Below the pieces are notes generated by a model that searched no databases, had not been told where the DNA came from, and saw only the letters and a program-made list of their open reading frames with translations. A stretch of DNA of 64,000 nt from Clostridia bacterium (lineage in GTDB: Bacteria > Bacillota > Clostridia > Christensenellales > Borkfalkiaceae): contig JAAUYR010000021.1 in the NCBI GenBank assembly GCA_014805025.1, forward strand, positions 21,639-85,638. The letters run 5' to 3'. The translations under genes and the position numbers were made by a program. Shown piece by piece: positions 26,384 to 37,779 of this stretch. Position 1 is the stretch's first letter, and the number at the start of each line of letters is the position of its first letter.

Positions 26384-29080
26384 TTACTTTCTGAGCCGTC
26401 TTATTTCTGTATAAGCCATTACGAACGGGCCGGTGCCCTTCGCGTCGTTTTCAACTACGGGTTCGGAAATGTAATACTCGAACGTGCCGTCGCGCTGCGG
26501 CTTATCCTCGGGGCCGAGGCCGGCCATAAGGCAGATACCGCCGAGGTTGAGCTTGCCGTCCGTTTCGGTCAGATAGCGCTTGCAAATGCCGTTGAACACC
26601 CTTTCGCCAACGGAAGCAAACCGCCTTTCAACGTAGCCGAGGCGCGCGCCCTTCATCATAGCGTAAGCTATCATTGCGCTGCCAGAGGTTTCAAGATAGT
26701 TGCCCTCTCTGCCGCCCTGGTCAACGACCTGCCAAAACATATCGCTCTTTTGGTCTATGTACTGCTCCAAGCCCGTTATTGTCTTTCTGAATATGGTTAT
26801 AAGCTCCGCCTTTAAGTTGGGCGCGCTCGTATCGAAATAGCTGATAGCGTCAACAAGGCCTACCGTGTACCAGCCCACCGAACGCAGCCAGAAGCTCTTT
26901 GAAAGCCCCGTTTCTTCGTCCGCCCAGAACGCTTTTTTGGTGCAGTCCCAGCCGTGATAGTAAAGCTTTTTGTCGGTATCGTACATATTGTTGTACACGT
27001 TGCGGAACTGCTTTACTATGTCGGCGTAGTTCACGCCGCGGTTGAACTCCGTTTCGTAACGGGTATAGAATACCTGCGCCATATACAGTCCGTCAAGCCA
27101 TACCTGGTTGGGGTAAATTTTCTTGTGCCAGAAGTTGCCCGTAGGCGTGCGCGGCTGACCGATAATCTGACGGTGCAGAAGGTCTATGGCCTTTTTGTAC
27201 TTTTGCTTGCCCGTGTCGCGGTATAAGTCGAACAGTACTCTGCCCTCGTTGATGTTATCTACGTTGTAGTCTTCAACGTCGTATCCGCGGATAGTTCCGT
27301 CGTCGAAAACGTAGTAGTCAACGAACTTATCGATAAATTCCAGATATTTTCTGTCGCCCGTCTGCTTGTATATGGTGTACAGCGAGGTCATCATACAGCC
27401 GTCAATATAGTTCCAGCCCGGCTTCTTGCCGTGTTGCAGGTTCTCTATATTCCATACGGGTGCGTCGGGAGTGGTGTCCTCGATAAGCCTGTCAATGTAT
27501 CTTTCAATAATCGAATAATCCATAATTTTTTTCCTCTTTTGTTTTTCTATTACTTTGCCGCAGTTTTTAACTATTATCTTTTCGCCGACAACGCCGTCAA
27601 ACCTGACGTTTTTAAGCACGAGCCTTTCAACGTTGTCAACGTACAGCCCCTCTTTGCAGTACTCGCGAACGTTTTCGAGCATGGCCGGCAAAAACGGTTT
27701 TGCATCCGCCTTGTAGCTAAAACTTACGTTTTCGAGAACTATTTCTTTTATAGGCTGCTCGACAAGCCCGTCGAAGTAACCCGCCATGCACTCGCAGTCA
27801 ACGCATTCCAAATCGCGGAAGGCGAACCTGCCAAGGTAGGGCGTGCCGTCGTCCACGGGGGTTTTGGGGTTGCGCGACCAAACGTATTCGGTATGACCGT
27901 CCGGGTCGCAGAAATAATACATATTGATAACGAGCGGAGTAATAACGTTTTCCATTCTTATGTTTTCGAAAACTACTCCGTCGATTATTCCGTTTTTGCC
28001 GCGGCCGCGACGGGATTTAATTCTCAGTCCTCTGTCCGTATGGCAGAAAAGGCACTGTCCGACCGTAAGGTTTTTTACGCCGCCGCTCATTTCACTGCCC
28101 AAAGTTATTGCGCCGTGGCCGTCTTGGAACAAATTGTTCCTCAGCGTATGGTTGTTTGCAGGCGTATGATAGGTTTTGCCCATGTACAGCTTGCCGCTCT
28201 TTATCGCGCAGCAGTCGTCGCCTACGCTGAACTGACAGCCGATTATATCCACGCCGTCGCAGCTTTCGGGGTCGAGGCCGTCGGTGTTGGGTGCGTTAGC
28301 CGGGCATTTTATTTTAATATCGTAAAATTTAAGGTTCTTAGAGAAGAACGGGTGGAAATTCCACGCAGCCGAGTTAGTACCAGTTACGCCGTGGAAAACT
28401 ACGTTTTCGCACTTGTTTAAAAATACCAGGCGCGGACGGGCTATTTTTCTGCCCTTGGGGGTCTTCCACCAGGTTGAGTTGTCGGCGTTGCCGTTAATTA
28501 CGCCCTCGCCCACGACTTTTATATTCTTCTGCTTATACGCCGAAACGAAGGACTGATAGCAGTCGTACGGGTCGCCCTCCCAGGATGCGGTAATTTCTTC
28601 CTTGCCGTCCAAATAAATACGCGCCGGAATTACGGGATAGTGCCCTTCGTCGGGGTCGCCGAGAAGCTGCGCGCCCTTTTTAAGCTCTAAGGTTATATTG
28701 CTTTTCAAGGTCACGGGACGAACGAGATAGTTGCCCTCTTCAAGCACTACTCTGCCGCCCTCGGGGCACATTTCTATGGCCTTTTGAACAATAAACGTAT
28801 CGTCGGAAACTCCGTCCGCCTTAGCGCCGAGAGCTTTAACGTAGATTACTCCCGTTTCCGGTTCGGTTTTGAAAGTAAGCTCGGTATCGTCGCAAGTAGT
28901 TTTAACGGTGTATTTCGTTGCCGGCTTTAAGTCGAACAGCGAAAAAACGTTGGTGTTGCGCTCGCCGCCGATTTCGCGGCCGTTGAGAATGACCTTATAG
29001 CTCTGCGTGTTGTAATAAGGGTTTTTGTTGGCGAACTCGAAGCACGCCGTCGTGCTTGAAACGAACAGCTTATTAAACAT
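26384..29080 (-). CDS. GH28 polygalacturonase fused to GH105 unsaturated (rhamno)galacturonyl hydrolase
   Basis: GH28 N-half (NTDGLDPESCDGVDIIGCQFSVGDDCCAIKSG...); GH105/YteR-like C-half (GWNYIDGCMMTSLY...PNQVWLDGLYM). Confidence 0.9.
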   Translation of the reverse strand: MFNKLFVSSTTACFEFANKNPYYNTQSYKVILNGREIGGERNTNVFSLFDLKPATKYTVKTTCDDTELTFKTEPETGVIYVKALGAKADGVSDDTFIVQKAIEMCPEGGRVVLEEGNYLVRPVTLKSNITLELKKGAQLLGDPDEGHYPVIPARIYLDGKEEITASWEGDPYDCYQSFVSAYKQKNIKVVGEGVINGNADNSTWWKTPKGRKIARPRLVFLNKCENVVFHGVTGTNSAAWNFHPFFSKNLKFYDIKIKCPANAPNTDGLDPESCDGVDIIGCQFSVGDDCCAIKSGKLYMGKTYHTPANNHTLRNNLFQDGHGAITLGSEMSGGVKNLTVGQCLFCHTDRGLRIKSRRGRGKNGIIDGVVFENIRMENVITPLVINMYYFCDPDGHTEYVWSRNPKTPVDDGTPYLGRFAFRDLECVDCECMAGYFDGLVEQPIKEIVLENVSFSYKADAKPFLPAMLENVREYCKEGLYVDNVERLVLKNVRFDGVVGEKIIVKNCGKVIEKQKRKKIMDYSIIERYIDRLIEDTTPDAPVWNIENLQHGKKPGWNYIDGCMMTSLYTIYKQTGDRKYLEFIDKFVDYYVFDDGTIRGYDVEDYNVDNINEGRVLFDLYRDTGKQKYKKAIDLLHRQIIGQPRTPTGNFWHKKIYPNQVWLDGLYMAQVFYTRYETEFNRGVNYADIVKQFRNVYNNMYDTDKKLYYHGWDCTKKAFWADEETGLSKSFWLRSVGWYTVGLVDAISYFDTSAPNLKAELITIFRKTITGLEQYIDQKSDMFWQVVDQGGREGNYLETSGSAMIAYAMMKGARLGYVERRFASVGERVFNGICKRYLTETDGKLNLGGICLMAGLGPEDKPQRDGTFEYYISEPVVENDAKGTGPFVMAYTEIRRLRK

Positions 29081-29777
29081 TTGCCGCTATCTCCTTTTTC
29101 CCGCGTTTCTTTACAAGACGGACTATTCCGTCCTTTATCCCGATAAAAATCATATCTACAACTACCGTGTAAACGCCGAACAGCAGCGGCTCGACGCCCG
29201 TCCAAACGCTGGCCGAACCGTTGATATGAATTACAAGGTTTGTTATTCCGGCGTATATGAACATTACGCAGGTCACAACTAAAACGTAATAGAGTATGTT
29301 CGTAAAAAACGTCCAGAATGCCTTGAACGGGAACGGAAACATCATATAATCGTTATATTCTTTTCTGTCCGTTTCCATATATCTGAACAGGGGGTTTACA
29401 AGAACGTCTACTATAAGGCCGAGCACTGCGCCCAACAGCACCATCTGGTCGAGCGCGTCAAGGCCGCTAAGCCCCCACATTACAAAATAACAAACTACTC
29501 CGGCAAACCACCACTTTACAAAAATCGCCTTTATCCAGGTCGGTATGCGCCCCAAAAAGTCGGTTTTGTAAGGGTCGAACTGCTTTTGCTTGCCGCTACG
29601 GGTTACGTTTTTGGGGTCGTCTATACCCGTGCAGTCGGATATGTTCATAGATATATCGCCCTGCGGCTCGTAGCTGTCGTCTTTAAGTGCCGCGACAAGC
29701 TCGTCGATTTTGTCAACCCTTAAATCGTAAAAGTTTTCGATAGTAGTTTCTTTGAAATTCTTTTTCTTTTTAGCCAT
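29073..29777 (-). CDS. Membrane protein of unknown function in transporter operon
   Basis: MAKKKKNFKETTIENFYDLR...; several TM segments. Confidence 0.65.
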   Translation of the reverse strand: MAKKKKNFKETTIENFYDLRVDKIDELVAALKDDSYEPQGDISMNISDCTGIDDPKNVTRSGKQKQFDPYKTDFLGRIPTWIKAIFVKWWFAGVVCYFVMWGLSGLDALDQMVLLGAVLGLIVDVLVNPLFRYMETDRKEYNDYMMFPFPFKAFWTFFTNILYYVLVVTCVMFIYAGITNLVIHINGSASVWTGVEPLLFGVYTVVVDMIFIGIKDGIVRLVKKRGKKEIAANV

Positions 29778-29836
29778 AGTCCTTCTTGGAAAAATAACCG
29801 ACAAAATAATTTTTGCCGGTTATCGTTTTATAAAAA

Positions 29837-30478
29837 TTAAACCTCTTCGCTTGTATCAATCGCTTCTTTGATAACGTTTTCTTCAAGCACTTTTCTGGTG
29901 TTGATTTTGCCGATAAGCTTGCCGTAAAGCGGATACGTTGCGGTGAGTAACGCCGCGATTGCAACGAATATTGCGTGAACAAGCACGCCGTTTATTGCGC
30001 CGTAAATGTATTTTTCGCGGACGGCTTTCTGCGATTCGTTCAGTATTTTAAGTGCCTCGGTCCAGGCGTTTGTCCACTGAACGTAAAGCAGAATATCCAT
30101 ACCAATCATAACTGCCATAAACACAAACGTGAATACCAGCATTACGATTTTGGGCTTTTTAGCACGCTTGGGGAAGGAGTACATAAAAAGCAGCAATACC
30201 AGAATACTGAACAGCGTGTTTATGAACAGCGCTACGGGAACGCCCGTTTTGGGATATTCAAGTCCGGCCTGCGAGATGCTACCAAGCATAAACAGGTAAA
30301 TGAGCGAGGATACGATGAGCACGAAGAATGCAATGTTCATCGGTCTGCGTTTTAATTTAACTACGAACTTACGCAGCCACTCTTTAACGCCCCCGATAAA
30401 TTTAGCGCCCTTGGAAGGCTTTGATGATTCGGGTGCGGTTTCAACGGTGTTTTCCATTACGGTTTCGTTTTCTGCCAT
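29837..30478 (-). CDS. Membrane protein of unknown function in transporter operon
   Basis: 213 aa with 4 apparent TM segments. Confidence 0.7.
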   Translation of the reverse strand: MAENETVMENTVETAPESSKPSKGAKFIGGVKEWLRKFVVKLKRRPMNIAFFVLIVSSLIYLFMLGSISQAGLEYPKTGVPVALFINTLFSILVLLLFMYSFPKRAKKPKIVMLVFTFVFMAVMIGMDILLYVQWTNAWTEALKILNESQKAVREKYIYGAINGVLVHAIFVAIAALLTATYPLYGKLIGKINTRKVLEENVIKEAIDTSEEV

Positions 30479-30491
30479 TTTTTATCCCTCC

Positions 30492-31585
<1,094 letters not shown>

Positions 31586-31586
<1 letters not shown>

Positions 31587-32191
31587 TATTGCACCTCCTC
31601 TGCTGTGTTGACAGGCTGTGCCTCAACCTGAGCCTTTGCCGCCTCTTCATCGCTTTCGATTTTCTTAATTGCCGCCATAACGTCAACTTCGCCGTTGTCG
31701 ATTTTCTTCTGGAAGTTTTCGTGCTTGGTGGCCTGTATCCAGCCAAGTACTGCGGAAGCTATAAGGCAAGCTGCCGAAGCGCAAAGATATACGGTTAAAA
31801 TTACGAATTCTACCCAGCTCTGTTCAGCCGTGGGATAAAAACCGAAGTAGCCTGCGGTTAAAAGCTGATGACGAAGTCCGTAAAGAGGATATCCGAATAT
31901 ACGGAGTATCTGGAAAGCCGCAATTACCAAAAGTACGTACGTGAACTTTTTGTTGTAGCCTTTAACGCCCTCGGACGAAAGGAACGTTATCAAAAGAACG
32001 ACAAGCGTTAATATGACCGAAAAACCTATGGTTATGGTCTGAAAATAGCTGTCGGTATAAGCGTACAAAAGCATAAAGTACAGGCAGTTGAACACCAGCC
32101 CCAAAAGAGCCAGCGACGACGCGAGTTTGTTACTCTTGTAGCGCAGTATATCGTGCTGTATAATTTCCTGCTCGGGAGTTAATTTTTTCAT
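31586..32191 (-). CDS. Accessory membrane protein of unknown function
   Basis: 201 aa, 4 TM segments, overlaps the ATPase start. Confidence 0.7.
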
Positions 32192-32194
32192 AGC

Positions 32195-32791
32195 TTACGC
32201 CACCTCCTTTACAAGTCCTTGGCTTAAAAGAGCTTTTTCGCCCTTCATAAGCTTTATTTTCCAAACAAGGTTAAGTACGAAGCCTACGGCGTTTACTATA
32301 AGTATTCCGGCCATAGCGTACCCGACGGGGAAAGTCCAAGTACTTTCCTTCCACATTCCGGGTAAAATTTCTTCGTATTCCCTTTGTGCTTTTTCTAAAT
32401 CAATTGAGTTAAGAATACTCTGGCAGTCTGCTACCAATGCAATTATAACTATTGCAACCACTACCTGCGCAAGTATAACCACGCCGATTGCAACATAATT
32501 AGTTACGTAATAATTACGCCTTGAATGAGTGCCCATTATGTAATTGAGGCACACCGCAAGTATAACTACGATACCCAAAATAAGGCAGGTATCGCTTACT
32601 CCTTGCGAAGCGTAAAACAGGTCGCCCGCACCAGCGACGTATTCCTTATTTTTCTCAACGTCGAAAATACTGGGTTGCGACATCTGATAAAGAGTGCCCG
32701 AGCAGAAGATAAGCGAGAACACTACTACGAGCGCCGCGATTATCAGCGATACGAGCATAAAGATTTTTTGAAATCTCATTTGAGTTTTCAT
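32195..32791 (-). CDS. Accessory membrane protein of unknown function
   Basis: 198 aa, 4 TM segments. Confidence 0.7.
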   Translation of the reverse strand: MKTQMRFQKIFMLVSLIIAALVVVFSLIFCSGTLYQMSQPSIFDVEKNKEYVAGAGDLFYASQGVSDTCLILGIVVILAVCLNYIMGTHSRRNYYVTNYVAIGVVILAQVVVAIVIIALVADCQSILNSIDLEKAQREYEEILPGMWKESTWTFPVGYAMAGILIVNAVGFVLNLVWKIKLMKGEKALLSQGLVKEVA

Positions 32792-32818
32792 ATCATTTCC
32801 CCGAAAAGCTTAACCTTA

Positions 32819-32844
32819 CTGCGCCCGCCCGAAAGCGGGCGCAG
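32819..32844 (-). promoter_or_regulatory. Intercistronic hairpin after the solute-binding-protein gene
   Basis: CTGCGCCCGC ccgaaa GCGGGCGCAG, no T-run. Confidence 0.7.
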
Positions 32845-32894
32845 TTTGGTTAAACAGAATTTTAGTTTTTAAGCTTTAAAGCTTACAGTTGAAA

Positions 32895-35585
32895 TTATTT
32901 CTTCGTAAGGCTATTGTAATAAGTTTTAACCTTATCCCAAGCCGAAGTCATAAAGCCGGATACGGTGTTAAGACCGGACTCGTTAAGCAACGATATTATG
33001 CCCTGAGCATCGCCAGGAAGCGCACCGCCGCCACCACTGTGTATCGTCTTGCTGGTATCGTAACCGTAGTACATAACGTCGGTCAAAATGTTGTAGTTTT
33101 CTTCCTTATTTGCATAGAAGTAGTTATCAGCACTGGATTTACCTGCACAAACCTTTGCATAATTGTCGGACATAGCCGTGGACTGAGCCTTTGTGAAAGG
33201 TAACAGCGTAGGCACAAGGGTGTACCAGTAGTTGTTAGCATCAATGCCGGGAAGCGTGTGCTTGATAGTACCGTTAACTTCCGCAATAGCCCAGATATCT
33301 GCGCCTACAAGTCCGCAAGTTGCGGTGCACTGATATTCGAAGCCCTGGTCCTTGTTACCGAAGTTAAGAGCGGAACCGATAATCTGACGAGCATAGTTTG
33401 TAAAGTTACCATTACCGATAGCGGTATCGATAAATGCGTCGTAGCTTGCAGTGGTCATTGTGGGAACCATCTTGCCCTTATAGTAAGTACCGGTGTAAAG
33501 CTTGTTGCCGTAGCAGAAGTACTGACCCTGATATTTTTCGGTTACGTAGTACTGTTTATCGTCGTGAGTATCAACGATACCGTCCTTGAACGCCTTGTTG
33601 ATATCCATATTTACGGGAGTGCCGTACCAGGTACCAACGGTACTGTCAACGGTTGCCGCCTGAGCGGTAGTAACGTTGCCTTTTTCAGAGAAAGGTCCGT
33701 AGGTCAATACCATCTGACCGTCGTTGGAGTACATCCAGTCGATAAGGGTAAGAATAGCCGAAAGTTTTTCGGGCTGGTCCTTAACGTACGATTTAAGTAC
33801 GCAGATACCGCCGTCTTTAACGCCACGCCAACTCTCGGTAAATCTCATAACGGTTTCGTGCGAGCCGTTATCGTCGGTATCCCATCTGGAAACGGGGGTA
33901 AGGATAGGCGCGTAGTTGTAACCGTCTTCGGTAGTTACAAGCTTAAAGCCGCCGTTCTTGGTCTGAGTCTGAACGTAGTCGGTAGAGCTGTAAATCTGAA
34001 CGCCGCCGTTACCGGAAGCCGCAATAGAACCTACGTCTACTTTTGTACCGAGACCTGTGTAATAGAGGCCCTCTTCTGCAAGCGCGTGCATTTTTGCAAG
34101 AGCGTCCCACATATCCGTCTTGGTACGAGCGTCTACTATGCCGCCGTCTTTATTGATATACGCATAAAGCGAAGAATATCTGGAAGTAAGTCCGCGAACG
34201 CCGTATAATTCGCCTGCCATAGAAGCAACGTCGTACGTTCTGTCGGTCTTGCCGTAACGCGAGCCGAGGAAGTAAGCCGTTTCACCCTTGGAAGCGTTGC
34301 CAAGAAGCGCGCTGGAAGATACCGCACATCTGCCGAGCGCTACGTAAAGGTCAACGTCCCATGCAGCGTATGCGCTGTTGAATACGTCGGAAAGCTTGGT
34401 ATAGAAAGGCGCGGTTTCGCCGGTCTTATGATAAGCAACCTTGATGTATTCCTGTAAAACTTTGATAAGTTTTGCGCCGGTTACAGCACCCTGAGTATCG
34501 TCGATAATCTGGTTCTGAATGTCAACGATGTTACCGGAAGCCTTCTGAGGAGTTGCAACGCCTGCCGCAACAACTGCTTTATAAAGCTCGCTGTCGCTGT
34601 TGCCCAAAGCCGTGATAACTGCGCCGTAGTCAACGGTAAGTTCTACTACGTTCATCTTCTTGCTTTCGTCAACTTTATGAAGGTTATTACCGTACGTAGC
34701 CGTACCGGTTAAAGCCGCAGGGTCGGTTACGTTAATTTTGTAATTTTCCGCAGCGGTTTTACCCATAAATGATTCAACCGAGTGAGCCGTTCCCTTAGCG
34801 GTTACTTCTGCCTGGTTGGACGTAACTGCATTCTTTGCAGCTGCCTGGCCTGCAAACGTGCCGGTTGCTGCTGAAACGTCTGCGGTGTCGAGCAGTTTTT
34901 CAACTATATCCTTACGCATTAAAACGTATTTTTCGATATCGTCGTTACCGTCGAAGTAAGGAACCATATACATAGCACCCGTATCGGTATCAGCGGTAAT
35001 CGCCATACGAACGACTGCGTTGCTTTCAAGGAACGCCTTGTAGTTAGGCATCCAGTCAAGATAAAGGTTCAGGTTAAGAAGGTTATCGGTAGTCGTACCT
35101 TCGGTGGAGATAATCGAGGAAGACTCGGTGATTATGCCGTAATTACCAAGGTTGTTGGTAGTCTTGATATTATCAAGGTTTTCACCCGTCTTTTTCATAT
35201 TAGCTACCCAGTCATCCTTAACGGTAATTCCAAGGGTGTCTGAAAGTGCCTGCCAAGCGGGTTTCAAGTCGCCGGAAACGTAAGTTTTACCTGCAACTAC
35301 TGCGCTCGAAGCGGTAGTATCTTTCGCCGCCGTCTGAATCAGTTTACTGTTGTAGGTTATACCTGTTTCAGTATTATTGTAGCCCATTCTGGTAGCGATT
35401 TCAGTGCCTTCGGAATAGGTCATTCTGCCGTCTTTGTCTATTTGAGGACGGTAGCCTTCTTCAAGCTCGTCAACCGAAGGCGGAGTGTAACGTCTGTTAG
35501 GTCCGCACGCAGCCATCGAAGCGAGCATTGTGCCTGCCATAACGGTTGAAACAACCGCCATAACAATTTTCTTGTTCTTGTTCAT
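32895..35585 (-). CDS. Very large (896 aa) extracellular solute-binding lipoprotein of carbohydrate ABC transporter
   Basis: Lipobox MLASMAACGPN; location directly downstream of LplB/LplC-type permeases. Confidence 0.8.
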   Translation of the reverse strand: MNKNKKIVMAVVSTVMAGTMLASMAACGPNRRYTPPSVDELEEGYRPQIDKDGRMTYSEGTEIATRMGYNNTETGITYNSKLIQTAAKDTTASSAVVAGKTYVSGDLKPAWQALSDTLGITVKDDWVANMKKTGENLDNIKTTNNLGNYGIITESSSIISTEGTTTDNLLNLNLYLDWMPNYKAFLESNAVVRMAITADTDTGAMYMVPYFDGNDDIEKYVLMRKDIVEKLLDTADVSAATGTFAGQAAAKNAVTSNQAEVTAKGTAHSVESFMGKTAAENYKINVTDPAALTGTATYGNNLHKVDESKKMNVVELTVDYGAVITALGNSDSELYKAVVAAGVATPQKASGNIVDIQNQIIDDTQGAVTGAKLIKVLQEYIKVAYHKTGETAPFYTKLSDVFNSAYAAWDVDLYVALGRCAVSSSALLGNASKGETAYFLGSRYGKTDRTYDVASMAGELYGVRGLTSRYSSLYAYINKDGGIVDARTKTDMWDALAKMHALAEEGLYYTGLGTKVDVGSIAASGNGGVQIYSSTDYVQTQTKNGGFKLVTTEDGYNYAPILTPVSRWDTDDNGSHETVMRFTESWRGVKDGGICVLKSYVKDQPEKLSAILTLIDWMYSNDGQMVLTYGPFSEKGNVTTAQAATVDSTVGTWYGTPVNMDINKAFKDGIVDTHDDKQYYVTEKYQGQYFCYGNKLYTGTYYKGKMVPTMTTASYDAFIDTAIGNGNFTNYARQIIGSALNFGNKDQGFEYQCTATCGLVGADIWAIAEVNGTIKHTLPGIDANNYWYTLVPTLLPFTKAQSTAMSDNYAKVCAGKSSADNYFYANKEENYNILTDVMYYGYDTSKTIHSGGGGALPGDAQGIISLLNESGLNTVSGFMTSAWDKVKTYYNSLTKK

Positions 35586-35647
35586 TTTTTTCTCCTTATT
35601 ATATATTTAAATTCTTCACGGGGTAACCCCCCCGAATTTAATCTTTA

Positions 35648-36583
35648 TTACTCTTTTACGCCGCCCATATTTACGCCCTTTGCAAAGTACTTTTGTATGA
35701 AGGGGTAAATTACGAGTATGGGTATCATTGCAAATACTACCATTGCGTAAGCTATCGAGGTACCTTTACCTAAATCCATCTGAGCGGCTTCCGACGTCCA
35801 CTTTCCGGTTAAGTTGGTATTTATCTGAATAAAGTCACGCATATAAACCTGTACGGGCCAGGAATAGTTTTGTCCTGCCGCGCCCGTTACCTTGTACGCC
35901 CAGAAGTAACCGTTCCAACGGGAAATTCCGAAGAACAATGCAACTGTTGCAATTGTTGCCTTACTCATGGGGATATATACCTTTGTTAAAATCTGCAACT
36001 CGGTAGCGCCGTCTATACGCGCCGCTTCCTCTATTTCGGAAGGCACGCCCTCAAACGAGTTTCTTAAAAGAACTATGTTGGTTGCGTTCATACCCATTGC
36101 AAGAACGATAAGCCATTTAAGGTCGATATCGCCCATATTGGTGCTACCTGCAAAAATCGTAGCCATAATTCTGCCCGTCTGCTGATAGTTGAGGAACTGG
36201 GGCACAACGCCTGCCGAGAACCACATTGTGAAAACAAGGAAGAAGTTAAAGCCGTGTCTGCCCAAAAGTCTCTTTTTGGAAAGTGCGTACGCGCCGAGTA
36301 TTGAGTATATTAAGCACCATATAGTACCTATAAAGGTTACGAATAAGGTGTTAGAATAGCTTACCCAAAAGTTAGAACTTGATAAAACGTATTTTGCAGC
36401 TTCTATCTGCAAATCGCCGGTGGGCCAAAGAATAACCTCGTTATTGCCTACCTCGTTAAAGCCGCTGAACATCGAGCTGAGCGCGAATACGAGAGGGTAA
36501 ACGCAAAGTACCGCAAAAATTATAAGAAATACGTAAGCGATGATTTTGAATATCAGCTCGCTGACTTCAATTTTTCTTTTCAT
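35648..36583 (-). CDS. Carbohydrate ABC transporter permease (LplC/YtcP-like)
   Basis: EEAARIDGATELQILTKVYIPMSKATIATVALF EAA motif. Confidence 0.93.
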   Translation of the reverse strand: MKRKIEVSELIFKIIAYVFLIIFAVLCVYPLVFALSSMFSGFNEVGNNEVILWPTGDLQIEAAKYVLSSSNFWVSYSNTLFVTFIGTIWCLIYSILGAYALSKKRLLGRHGFNFFLVFTMWFSAGVVPQFLNYQQTGRIMATIFAGSTNMGDIDLKWLIVLAMGMNATNIVLLRNSFEGVPSEIEEAARIDGATELQILTKVYIPMSKATIATVALFFGISRWNGYFWAYKVTGAAGQNYSWPVQVYMRDFIQINTNLTGKWTSEAAQMDLGKGTSIAYAMVVFAMIPILVIYPFIQKYFAKGVNMGGVKE

Positions 36584-36599
36584 AACTCCGCCCCCCCTA

Positions 36600-37658
36600 T
36601 TAATACAACGATACGTTGGCAGCCTTTCTGGATATCGTGTTAGCGCCTATAACCAAAATCATACCTATAAGGTTGTTGGTCATTTCGCCTGCGATACCGT
36701 AAGCCTGCGTGGTATAGTCACCCATTGCGTTAGCCCAAGTTGAAACTACGGTTGCAACATTGTAGTTGGCGTAAGACGAGCCGGGGCATAACAGGTACAG
36801 CTTTTCGTAGCCTACGGAAAGAAGTCCGCCTATCTTCATAATAAGCATTATAACTACCGTAGAAAGTATGCTGGGAAGCACTACGTAACGCATCTGCGCC
36901 ATCTTGCCGGCGCCGTCTATCTGAGCCGCCTCGTACGAAGTGGGCGATACGGCGATAACCGCTGCGAAGAACACTATTGAGTCATAGCCGGCATGCTCCC
37001 AAATATCGGTTACTATGTAAATAGCCCTGAAATACTCAACCGTGTAAACAAGTCCGCCCGAAAGCTTGTCGTGAAGAACGGGGTCTGCCGATATTGCGTC
37101 GAGAAGTTTTGAAATAACGCCGACTTCGCCGCCCGATTTGTTGCCACTGAAAAGCGCCAGGGTAAGCGAAGTTACTATAACGGTGGAAATAAATTTGGGA
37201 AGATATACGCAAACCTGCATTATCGACCTAGCTATATTCGACTTTACCTCGTTGAAGAACAGTGCCAGAATTATAGGCGTAGGGAAGCCGAACAACAGTC
37301 CGTAAAACGCTATAATAAACGTATTCCTGAACGCCATCCAGAACTCCGCCGACTTATCACCGAAGTAGATATTCCGGAAGTTTTCAATTCCAGCCCAAGG
37401 GCGGTCGGTAACGTACTGGAAGTCACCGTATCTGAACGCGCCGGTAAGCTCGGTCATCGGGGCGTACTTCCAAAGCAGGTACACTAAAATCATAGGTACG
37501 AGCATCAGGTACAGTCGCCAGTCCTTTAAGATGGTGAACCCCGTGGACTTCCATTTGTTCCTCTCAGTTTCGTCCCTTACCTGCTGCTCGGCCGACATCG
37601 AATAGCTGCCCGTCGCCTCGTCGTAGATAAGGAAGTCGTCACATTTGAGTTTGAACAT
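36600..37658 (-). CDS. Carbohydrate ABC transporter permease (LplB/YteP-like)
   Basis: YEAAQIDGAGKMAQMRYVVLPSILSTVVIML EAA motif. Confidence 0.93.
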   Translation of the reverse strand: MFKLKCDDFLIYDEATGSYSMSAEQQVRDETERNKWKSTGFTILKDWRLYLMLVPMILVYLLWKYAPMTELTGAFRYGDFQYVTDRPWAGIENFRNIYFGDKSAEFWMAFRNTFIIAFYGLLFGFPTPIILALFFNEVKSNIARSIMQVCVYLPKFISTVIVTSLTLALFSGNKSGGEVGVISKLLDAISADPVLHDKLSGGLVYTVEYFRAIYIVTDIWEHAGYDSIVFFAAVIAVSPTSYEAAQIDGAGKMAQMRYVVLPSILSTVVIMLIMKIGGLLSVGYEKLYLLCPGSSYANYNVATVVSTWANAMGDYTTQAYGIAGEMTNNLIGMILVIGANTISRKAANVSLY

Positions 37659-37719
37659 ATTTTTCCTCCATATCCTAATTACTGTTTAAAGTAATTTTTT
37701 AATACATTTAACGTTTTTT

Positions 37720-37761
37720 GCGTGCTTATTATCCAATAAGCACGCAGGGGACGTCCCCTGC
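37720..37761. promoter_or_regulatory. Two abutting perfect inverted repeats
   Basis: GCGTGCTTATTatccAATAAGCACGC (37720-37745) and GCAGGGGACGTCCCCTGC (37744-37761). Confidence 0.6.
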
Positions 37762-37779
37762 ACGGTTGTGTTTTGAATT

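Noticed and set aside
27431-28420. 329-aa plus-strand ORF
   Set aside because: Antisense shadow of the GH28 coding region; no RBS or recognisable family.
33258-34208. 316-aa plus-strand ORF
   Set aside because: Antisense to the solute-binding protein gene.
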